Shown: piece by piece, positions 1 to 12,000 of the stretch
Layout of the letters: each line of letters begins with the position of its first letter
How positions within the stretch are numbered: the first letter of the stretch is position 1
Origin: Rhizopus sp. PT2906
Lineage: Eukaryota; Mucoromycota; Mucoromycetes; Mucorales; Rhizopodaceae
NCBI GenBank assembly: GCA_025529335.1
Contig: JAMYHX010000592.1
Location: forward strand, 1-23,347
Direction of reading: 5' to 3'
Length of the DNA: 23,347 nucleotides
Notes under the pieces: generated by a model
Told to the model about the DNA's origin: nothing
Databases searched by the model: none
The model's input: only the letters and a program-made list of their open reading frames with translations
Translations under genes and position numbers: made by a program

Positions 1-3000
1 ACAATCGCTGCTTTAGAGCTCTTTACCTCACACACACATCTCTTTACAAATTTAATTCTACCAAACTGTGAAAAACTCTACAAGTTCCTGCATATCTGTT
101 CCACGCACCAAAACAGACTTGTATTTAAGCATGGAACATTTGCATATGATAAGTTCTTGATCGCCGTAAGATTGCCTTGTTTTGATATATCGAGCATCAT
201 TTCTTACTCACATATTGATCTAGTTGACAGAGATTCTTTGTAAAAACCTTGATGGTGGCCGAGAAAGATCGGTATTCTTGGTAAATAGTTGCACTTTACA
301 AGATTGTTTTCTTATAATGACATGTATAGTTTTTTATGAACGACTTTATGCAATCACTTGAACTCGGTAATGACTTGGAACATTTTTACCAAACCTCTGC
401 TGCAATTCGAGGCATTGGCTACTTTTCAAAAGTATGTGCTCATATGTTGAGCAAGGAAGAGATTGAAAACCTTTGTGCAGAATTAGTAAGAAAAAGCAAC
501 TGGTTTTATTCTGAGTACAGTGTTACTTTCTTCATAAGACTTCTTGTACTAATGAGTGTTTCCCTCCTTTTTAGCATGAATGCAGAACAGCATGAATACT
601 TGCGACATTTACCTTCCTTCCTCCGTGCTTATTCTTCCTTTGCAGGACAGTTAGAATCAGTACCCAATGAATTGATAGTATCACTCTATCATATGTGTGA
701 TATATTCATTCTGAATTTTGTACGCATGAGTGGATACCATAGAGTCCAAGGCTCAGCAGCCATTATGGGATTGCTTGATATGCTTTATCAGAAAGGCGAA
801 GGTGTGCTCCGTAAGTTCTTGAATAAATTCAGTAAGTACTTCTTTTGGACACTTCTTTTTGATCAAGAAAATATTAACATATTATAGTTGATAAAGCGTT
901 GATTTATACTTGTATGGACGTCGAAATGCCAGATGGAGGAACAAGACATGCTTATTTGGATCTGTTATACTTTTGGGAAACATTACTTGCGAAAACGTCA
1001 GTGAAAAGATTGGCTACCAATCCAATATCTCTGACAGAAGATGAAGACTCTAATGAACAGGTGGAACAAAGCGAGCCTGATGAAGCAGCCATGTCTCTTG
1101 ATCCGGAACAACCCCAAAGCTCTTCTTTACCGTTTTTACAAGTGCTTTATGACGTGTTCTTTTCTTCTTTTCTTCACATGATGAAATCGTTCAACTTGAG
1201 CTTGAAGAATACAGAAACTGACGTTGCAGAAGAGACCAACTTGAACATAATTACTAATACATTGCGTCCGATAAACCAGAAGGATTTTTTGATATTTCAG
1301 AACTTCATAGAATTCTGGTGCATGCTTCTCAAGAAGTTAGAGAATGAAAAATTGTTTGATTGTATGTACATCCTGGGTACATCTATTATTGATCAAAGCA
1401 TTCAGCATCCTTTAGTTAGTGGATTTTATAAAATGCTAGCAGAAATACTTGCCATCGCAAAGAAAAACCATATCTTTGATAGCTGTAGGAAGCATTATAT
1501 CGACAATGAACTAATGGGCGAAAGGGAAGAAGAAAAGGTATGGAGTATAAAGAAGGAAAAAACTCAGTATTGATTCGTTATGGTTATAGCAAGATGTGTA
1601 CGTAATTTACTTGGCATTTCAAGGCTACGTGAAGGAAATTTGGTACAGGCTCCAACAGTTCACGGATGACCTTTTAGCTTCTTGTTTGCGGCTTGTGTTG
1701 ATTTATGCTACAGCATTCTTTAGTGTGGAAGAACTCATTTCTCCTCTTGAAAAAGCCTTACATTTGGGCATTACCTATAATCCTTTAGCAGTTGTTGCCA
1801 TGGATACCCTAGATGAACTCATAGCCTCCAAGGCAGAGTATGAAATCGATGATACCTTCTTATCCCGCATTCTGCCCTGTATTAATGAATATCTTTTGAT
1901 CGGTATGGTAAATACAAGTGAGCACGAAGACAGTACTGGCATCGACGGTGTGAAGAAACGACCTTATAAAATGCTCACAGCAGCTCAACGTCGATATGAA
2001 GCCGTCAAGATAGCTACTAGAAAATCCGAACTTGGTATAGCTACTAGCGAGTATACATCGCTTCAAGAACTTCAACTGCGAATGATGCGGTTCTTGGGCC
2101 GTTTGGGAGGCAAAAACAAACAACTGCTGATAAACGATAAAGATGGTATGCAAAAGAACGATATGTTAGCTTGGGATCCTGTGAAGCGATTGAAAATACA
2201 TTTACCTTTTCAAAATGCAAAAGTTGATATCTATATGGGTATATATCATAAGTCTAGCTTTAACATAAATATTAACACTGTACGATTAGATGAATTCCTT
2301 CCTCGTATTTGTGAGTTGGCAGAATCTTCGCCAGATAGACGTGTCAAAGTGGCAGCATGCGAATCTTTGCACAGTCTTATCATCTTGATGTTGGGAAATA
2401 GTGCATTGCAAATCAGGAATACAAAAAATTCCATAGAGACCAACTATTACAAGCTCTATGTTCGCATATTTCCTACTATGTTACGTCTGGCCATCGACCC
2501 TGATCAGGTAGCAAGGGACATGTTTCGACTTTTAAATTCCCAAATCATCCATTGGTTTACCAATAATGCCTATTATGAGAATCCAGAAACAACAGCGTTA
2601 TTACAAGCACTGTTAAGCGCCTCCTGCAACCCGGATGCAAGCTTACGAGATTATGGAGCAGAATGTATTCAAGAATTTGTAAAATGGTCTATCAAACAAA
2701 CTTCAAGAGCCACGGATGGAGCACAAAATATTAAGTCTTTACTTAAGAGATTATACAACCTCATGTCACATCCAAGTGCTATCCAACGATTTGGAGCAGC
2801 TCTAGTGTTCAATCGTATCTATCGACTTTTCAGAGAAGAATCCGTGCTTGTGAACGAATACACCCTAGAGATTTTAGGACAGCTCTTCTTTAGCTTAAAG
2901 CTATCAGATTCAGATCATCCTTCTGTGGGCACTCATGATCAAATCATTGAAGCAATCTCACATGTGAAGCGTATCCTACGCGAAAAAACCTCGATTTTTT

Positions 3001-6000
3001 TGGAAAGCAATCCGATTAGAAGACCATTCATGGGTGATGACAAAGTCTGTGATCTTCCTTCTGTCGTAACATGGGCTTTCCATGAAAGTGGGAAGCACCA
3101 GCGTGCTTATGCTAAAGCTTGCATAAATTTCTTTAGTGAATTTGTTCTGAAACTTCCTGGTAAGTCAATTTATAAATACTGTAGTTATTACTGACTTCAA
3201 ATAGCTGTAGAAACCGGGAAACAATGGTTATTGAAACAAATGAATCAAGATCCATTCTTTTTGACAAACATATTCGAAACAAATCATTTAGAGCCCCCAT
3301 CAGTTTTAATCTTGGAAGAAAAGTTGATGACCACTTATTTGTCCTGGATCAGCCAACTGAATGTCACAGTCGATGGATATATTTGGTTAATTGAGAGGGA
3401 TATTATAGACCCTGTGGAGCTATTGTCTCAAGGATCATCTGTATTTCTAGAGGCAGTATCTTACTTTATTCGCAATGCGCCTGAAGACGTGCTGCAAAAC
3501 AAGATCGAGCAAAATACCATTGAGAAAACTAAAATGCGATCTCTTTACTGTTATATTTCTGTAAGACTAGTCTACTTGCTTGATTTACTCATCAAATCTC
3601 CGGAGAATGGGGCTACTTGCTATTCATTGATAAACAACAACGCTTCAGACATCTTGCTTCATGAACGCTTTGCAGATGTAGTTGCTAATACCCTCTTATT
3701 TCCGAAAAAGTTAACAGAGGATATAGAAGCTAGTCAAAGAAACACCGTGACTAACTCACGTACAAGCCGAATCTTTAATCTTGCCAAGCATTTTATGCTT
3801 ACAGCACATGAAAAGTCATATACAGCCCTTGTAGACAGCGTTATTCAATCGATAGCACGTATTATTATTAACAGTGATACAAGTCTTGCCATAAGCTTAG
3901 ACGATGATATAGGTAAGGCATGAAGTATGTATTTATGGTCAATACTTATATTTTACAAGGTCGATCATCGCTTGTTACAATGATTGGTACGGCTGAAGCT
4001 ATACAGTTTGTGCAATCCATTGGCCTACTGGACTTGTTATGTCAAAAAGCCAACGAGATAGATAAAAAGCATCCGAGCACTTCGAATGGCTACTGTACCA
4101 CACTGTTTAGTCATTACCTGGCATATCATAAAGTAAACACAGAGCCTCTATGGACTGAACTACTGGGGAAAATGATCTCTATATCATTCTCACAGCCAGA
4201 GCTTGTGGTTGAAGAGGCGTCTATTTTTTTGGTAAGGGGGTCAAGAATCTTAAAGAAGTTACAATTAATCTATCATTTAGGGTTTCTCAGGAGTTTGTGA
4301 TATTTCAGATGCAGAAAAGTTAAGCATCTTTCAAAAATATAGACAGCATGTAAGTATAGCGAAAGCAGTGAAAAAAGACATAAATTGAACATGTTCATGT
4401 GTAGGTTTACGATGCTATTGCATATAACTTTGCCAAAACTTCAACATTATTTATTGAAAACATATCTCATCCACTCGTGGCAGATTATTTGATCTTGCTA
4501 TTTGGTTATTATAAAGAGAATAGGATAAGTCATAGAAAGGCTGTTGCAAGCATAACAGATTTCGTAAGTTCATTCTAGATTCTCAAAGATGATTTACATT
4601 TTTGTAACTACTTATCTATAGCTCATAGAGGATCCTGCCCTCTTGGAAGCAATGTAAGCTATGCTATCCTTAGTGTATCATGCTAGGATTAAACACTATT
4701 ATAGGGTTTCCGAATGGAATACTCCAGAGAAGAAGCTTAACCTCATTACCTGCTTGGAACTATTGTTTGGTGCTGATCCCGGTATTCTGATCAGGGCAAA
4801 AGGAAAGCGTATATTTGATCTTCTTTTTGAATCATTCCTTAAACTACTTCAGAAAGATAATTCAAATGAAGTTATCCGCAATGCGTTGGACTTACTTCCT
4901 GTTTTCATCACCTTGGACGGCCCTTATTTGGAAAAGGTAAGTATAATGAACATTTGATACAAGCGCTCTTTTATATCTAAAATCATTTTCTTTAGATAAC
5001 AGATGCTTTGCAGATATCGGTCGTGAGTCAATTTCCTGCTGTATCTGCAGAACTATCAGTAGGAACAAGGATGTAAGTAAGAGATAAGACTGGCATGATA
5101 CTATACTAAACAATTACAAAAGATATAATGAATATATAACTGTTTTGGATAAGCTACTGAATGTCATGGTCAGCTTCAAATCAGTCCCTATCTTCAAGTT
5201 ATTAAAAGGAACATTTGTACAAGAAGAGCATCACATTCATGAGCAAAAGATCCGTGACTCAATAGCAAAGTTTTCTAAAAACTTGGGGCTCTTTAGCTTT
5301 TTGGATGTTACTCAAGCATGCTTTGAGTAAGTACAATAGAATGTATTCACTTGGAAGGGACTAACATACAATACAATTGAAGTCAATTTAAAGACAAGAG
5401 CATACTGATTGTGCACAGACAGAATATCATAAGCCTAGTAACATCAATGCTTCCTTTGGCAGATAGTGGGCACGTTTCTGCTTTTTATGAGAAGAATATA
5501 GTAGACATAATGGATGTCATTATGAGGCCACCTCTCATACATGGAACTAACATGCAACATGTTGCGGATATGAAGGAGAGATCCTCATGCTTCAAGCTAA
5601 TACAAATATCCTTTTTCAATCAAAGCTACTAACCTCTATTTGCATGTTTTATCTATTATCCTTAACTCTTTTGTTTACGCTTTGTATGAGCTTTTACCCT
5701 CAGAATTAGTAAGCGGACCAGGTAGTCAGATCAGCATTACATATGAGAAACAAAAGGGGAAGACTCTACAAGGAAAAATGATGACTATGGAATTGTTGAA
5801 AAAGGCTCGATCAGTTCGTGAAGAAGGAAGTGAGTCAGAAAAAGACGAAGTGTATGAAGCCAGGCTTGAGTATAACCAAGCAGCCTACACAGTCGCAGCG
5901 GCCATCATCCTGCGTACTCAGAAAACACCAAAAAAGTCTGAAGCATTTTATGATGGATTTCTTTTCAGAGAAGATCCTGGCTACGGTATCTGGAATAACA

Positions 6001-9000
6001 TCTTTGACAGAAGAAAAGAATTACATCTACAATTAGTGCTTGATCAAAATATTGAAAAGCTCAAACTAAAAGAAATTAAAGCAAACATGATGTATAAAAC
6101 TGAAAAGAATACGACTACACATTTTGCTTCTTCAGCGCTTAATGGAAGCAGGTAATTTGTATCACAGTTCCATAGATTGATTATAGACTAACTCTGATTA
6201 ATATACATTTATAGCTTTACTCAACCATCTTTATCCGAGGTATACATAAACATGATCTTATATCTCATCACATCTTACATGGAGATATATTATAGGTAAT
6301 ATTGCAAAACAGCCTTGAACCATCTGATGCTGCAACCCCTCTGGAGTCATCCAACTCCTTTAATAATGATGTGGAAATGACTGAGGCCACCTTGAACGGT
6401 AATGACGATGACGACGATTTCTTGTTCGAAATCGATGTTTTTAACGAAAATCCCTGTATGCGCTCTTTACGAGAAATCATTGAAAAATTGCACACTCTGA
6501 TAGCACCACCAGAGGAAGAAGAGCCGACAACAATGCCAAGCTGGATGAATAGATTACATAAATCATTTACAAATAGTAGCATATCCTTAACTACAAAGCT
6601 TTATTTGGCAAAGATCATCATCAACTATCCAATTGCTTTTGAAAAATACGCTTTATTTTGGATTGAACATTTAATGGAGCTTGTGACAAGGGGCGAAGAA
6701 TATGGAGAACCACTCAATTATTTCGTCCAAGACCTCTGCATAATCATTATTGCTTGGGGCCGACATACCAGACTACCGCAAAATAGAGAGTCAAAGCATG
6801 GCCTGTTCAACTTTATAGTAAGTAAATTATTGGAAATACTGCAAGCATCAGAAACTATAGTAAATGGAGAAAACATTCTTTTGTATATATATAGTTTTTG
6901 GTGCATGTAGTGTTCCCTATAAAATATTCGATATAACATCTTTATGTAGACTTACTTGATCAAACATGTATACCATGAAACACCTCGCATCATTCGAAGT
7001 AATATTTATATATTACGAAGCATATTTTCAAATTGGGGCCAAGATATTGTTGTACCTACTGTAAGTTATAAGATATCAAATAGTATACACTTTCTTACAC
7101 TACTAATGGATTCTTGCAGAAATTAATATATGACGAGCTTAGCTACACAGGCGACCGCCTTACACGTAGTATGGTTGGGCTACAGCTTGTTAGTATCATT
7201 CTTGATCATGGCATAAATCCGTATTATGATGGCCCTGAGGTTGAATTAGAGGGTTTAACTGAGCTTCATTTCTATGATGCCATATCAAATAATCTGTTCA
7301 ACAAGTCCAAGAAGGGAAAAAGCATTTCTGTTGCTGCAGCTGAGGTAAGCATAATTAGTTTGTCTACTGCTTTTAATAACCTTAAAACAGGTTATGGGAT
7401 TTGTCATGAAATACATGAAAAACAACAATATGATACTAAAAGATGATATTGAGGATATGTTCGCATCCAAAGTACGTCTACATACTCTATATTGTGATCC
7501 TTTAACATAATTAACTTTTATACTTAGTTGCAAAGTGCAAGTAGAATCAAAGGACGTGAAGATGTGTTTGTTGGCTGCATGAATGCTTTATGTAAACATG
7601 ACGCCGAGCTTGGTCAACCATTCTTGCCAGTAGTAATTCATAGTCTTCCTCAATATGCTGGAGTTCAAAGAACGGAAGCAGTGAACGTCATCACAGCTTG
7701 TTGGAAAAATGATCCCATGTTTCTACATACATTGAAAAACTCGGGCATTATGACCTTAATAATGTATAGAGACAGTAACACACAAGTTGCAATCTTGAAC
7801 CTACTCAACAAGATTTTTGATATTTTGACCGATCAGGATATCAGCGAAATGGTTGAACTGATGGTACAAGTTTGTCCTGAGCATGAAAATCTTGAATGCA
7901 AGGTAAATACAGATAGACTAGAACAGAATAACAGTGATATTTAGCGCTCCACTAGAAACTATATTATTCGTTCTTAAAGAAAGCATTCAATCCTCCAAGG
8001 GCAGATCAATCCTTGCAAGAACGTCTGAAAGTATACATTTATAGAGGCTTACTTGACAAAGACAAAAATATTTCAGATGATATTTTTGATTATATTGAAT
8101 GCACCTATCAGTTAGAGGAAGACATTTATAAGGCACTGTTAAAAATAACAAGGTATAGCGGATTTGGGTTACTGTATTCAAGCGATTTACTTTGAGTTTC
8201 TATAGAAATTTATATACTCCAGAAACAGAGGATATTTATCTATTGTATTGTACGCAGATGATGCTGAGAAAAGCCAAGAGGAGTCATGAATATGAAAAGC
8301 CAATATTTGAAAATCCTTTACCAAATGCTAGATTTGACGCTAACTACTATAAGCTTGATACATCATGGCAGAAAAACTTTTCCATGACACCTTTATTTGT
8401 ACCAACACAAGAAAAAACGGTAAGTTACCTATGTAGTCCCCCTATAAACCATCATTGTATATTTATGCGTTATAGATGAATGTGGAAGATATTGAGTTAA
8501 ATATAAGAAATACACAACGATCTCTCGAATTCACTCGTACTCAAACTCTTGCTGGCTCGCTCTTTTCAACCTTTAATCCACTTCAGACACAAGAAGCTGA
8601 CGCTAATGAAAATCAAAATGAGAGTATATTGGACAAATACATCGATTTAGAAAAGTAAGAATGACTAATAATGTGAAATGTTGAACTAAATGTAAATATG
8701 TATAGGGCACATGAACGTGCTCCTAGCGTTAAGGACAATTATACCCAAATGCGATTTATAAAGTCTAAAAAGGGAGCAATTAACCGCTATCATGCTACAA
8801 GAAACGAAGAGCTCAAGAAAAAGTTACTTTATCTTCAAAGTATAAGAAAAGAAGTTCAAGACAAAAAGGTGACGCTGTGTCGTTCTTATCGAGTTGGTAA
8901 GTAGTATAATAATAATAATTCACAGAATAGAAAAAAATAACGCTTTTATGGAGGTGATTTACCTGACATCCAGATTACTTATAAGGACTTGTTGACACCC

Positions 9001-12000
9001 TTGGAAGTTCTTTCAAGTGCAGATCATAGTATCTCGCGTTTACTTTTCAGTAGTATTGTTATCGGTGTAGTCAATGAAAATGAAAGAGAGGTAAATAGAT
9101 AATTAATCAAGTTTACCATTTGTGCTTTAAACCAACGTCTCTCCATAGGAATACAAGGAGCAAGTTGCTCAGTGCATAATCAATAACCTTTACGAGAGCT
9201 CTCTTTTTTCCATTCCTACCATCGGTTCATTTCTACGTATATTCTTTGAATTGGATATCACAAATATTGAAAGCAAGCTAATCAAAAAAGTCAGCACTAA
9301 AAGCTTTAATCAACACATTGGAATATCTCTGCTTGAAAAACAACTGTTGATAGGAGATACATCAGAAAAAGGTAATTTCAGTAAGCGTTCAAGAATACAG
9401 CATGTAACTATTCTGTAATTTAGCTTCAAAGAGAAGAAAAACAGGCTCTTCTGCTCAACTGTCGGGTGAGAAGAGCAAATGGATTGACCTTTCGTTACTA
9501 TTCAAGGATATTGATGAACCAGGTGTATTCAGAAGCATTTATCAGTCTTATGTAGCCACATATGAGATTTCTAAAAGTACGATAGAATTGATGAATTTGC
9601 AGTCGTATAACATTTGTCTTTTCGTATAGAGGCCATTGACTCTGAAGTGCTTGGCGACTATGCTACAGCATACAACCAATTTGGACAAGCAAAAGAATCA
9701 TTACATAACTTTGTAGATCAAAGCGAAACTCATTTGTGGCAAGAGCAGATGCTGCATTGTTACGAGAAACTGACACAGTGGGATGATATTGTTAAGGATA
9801 TATATGCTGCAATACCCCGTAGAGATTATAATAAGTTGTGGGAACCAGAGTATCAGGTATAAATCTATATGTGACGAAATGCAAAGATGCTAATGCACAT
9901 TCAGGATCCTTATCTGTACTATTTTATGAGGAGCTTTACTAAGCAACGTAATGGAGTTACTGATGAAGAAGGAAACGAGATACCCTGGAGTGATGAAAAC
10001 CCAAATCCTTTATTCTCTTTTATTGAAAAAGCGCTTAAAAATAGCAATCAAAGACAATTCATGCTTAGACATTATTCTTGTGACGTAACTCTTGCTTCTA
10101 TCTATCAAAAGAAATATGATCAGGGTGGCCAGTTTATTCGAAAATCATATGAGTCCTTACTAACAGCATGGACAACACTACATCCTCTAGCACACACAAG
10201 TCGTTTAGCAAAGCTAGCTGACCTCGAACGAGTAAGTTGAGTAATTGTTTGATACTTCTTCTCATATGAATTTTTTGTAAACAGACAGTTGAACTTGAAG
10301 ACTATATCGATTTGGCTATCGACATCAAGAAGCGTGGAATAGACAATAGCAAAATCAATACATTCCTCCAAGCATTGACGACAAGGTAACTACTGTGTTG
10401 ACCCTCAGGAGTGTAATCCTTAACGGTCTTTAGATACCCTGATCCTCGGATTGATCCTATTGATTTATGGGACGATATAATAGAATCAAGGATGGTTTTT
10501 ATTGAAGATATACTGTCACTTGCTGAAGAAAAGGTATATTTAAACCCTTGGCTTTAATCCATTACTCATATGGCTATCTCTCTTAGAACCAAAATCTAAC
10601 TATTGACAGTACCAAATTTAAGATAGTATTCTTAAACAACATTATCAATGCTGCACGCATACAGCACAATTTCAACGTCTTCTTAACCCGTCAAAATAAG
10701 CTCAAGAAGCTTGGTGCTGTTAAAGAATTTAATTTGAACAGGATACGTCAATATTATCACGAAATGAAGAGACTGTCCAAAGACAACCCAAAACGGGTTC
10801 TCTTTATGCAATATGCGCTTACCAGAGCATTTGCATATAATGTAAGTTAAAGATGAGTTACTTATACACTCTCTTAATATACGTTTCTCAGATGCCAGCA
10901 ATTGCCTCGGTTCAAGAAATACACCAAGCAAAAGAGAATATTGCCAGCATATATGGATTGATTAAAAATGAAATTGTGGACACGCCTACTTTATATGAGA
11001 AAATAATGCGTAATGAAAATGTCAAGAGGGCAGCTTCGGCAGCGAAGGTCGATGGTGCAGAAGAATTTGTGAACTATTTAGAAGCTACAGGATATAAAAA
11101 CCTTAAAGAGGCTCTAACTGTAACTGTTGAACAGGCAAGTGTTGCATTAAATAATTGCAAGTGTTTCTAAATCATATTCTTTGTAGGATACTCTGTACAC
11201 TAATTGTTTATGGAAACTTGGAAAATATTGTGATGAGTCCCTAAGTAGAATGGGTACTTCATCAATGATTCAACTTGCTGTCGAACCAATAGAATATAGT
11301 AAAGTGGTTATCGATAGCTATATGAAAGCTATGGATAGAGGTCATAAGCGTGCAGCCGAAAGATTCCCTCGTATCTTGGAACTTGTTGAATTATATCCAG
11401 AAATAGGTCCAAGCTTTGTAGAGTGTGTAAGTAGTTGCACGAAGTTAGGTTATGTAAATCGATGCTGATATGCTCATTCTAGTCTGAAAACTTTGGCTCA
11501 ACATGGCTGTACATTAGATGGATCCCTCAGATGGTGTCTATCTTGGATTTACCAATAGCCAAATACATGTATCCTGTCATCAAAACTGTGGCTGAAAACT
11601 ACCCCAAGGCACTTTATTACCCTTTCCATATCAGCTATGAGCATTATAGGCTGGTTGATAACAAGCTTTCTGAAGAAAACAAAATGTATATTGAAGAAAT
11701 TAGAGCCTTGATTAGATCGCCTATCATGGAAGAGTTTTGTACTGAACTAAGGCGTCTTACAAATCCTGAACATATTGTAAAGGACTTTATTGACTTTTTA
11801 CAGGTATTGACAAAAAGCCATCTATAGACTATTCATATTGACATTGAGCCTCTCTTCATAGTCCATTATTGCTAATGAAAATGTCACTGAAGACTACATC
11901 CAAGAATTGTATCAAAGCTTTAGCCAACTTTTACTGAATCCGTATAGCAGCAAACTTGGAAGTATTCCAAGGGCATTTGCACAAAAGCATGGTCCTCATT

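Noticed and set aside
4622..4704. In-frame TAA at 4655 suggesting a disrupted DNA-PKcs gene
   Set aside because: A 51-nt intron (4654-4704, GTAAGC...TATAG) removes it and joins LLEAM to VSEWNTPEKK in frame, matching the human alignment.
7903..8010. Acceptor at 7944 (ATATTTAG)
   Set aside because: It leads to a stop at 7953. The acceptor at 7955 joins ECK to KLYYSFLKKAF in phase and matches DNA-PKcs.
10386..10433. Second U12 intron, from a TCCTTAAC branch-like sequence near 10417
   Set aside because: The donor is GTAACT, not (A/G)TATCCTTT, so this is an ordinary U2 intron with a chance branch match.
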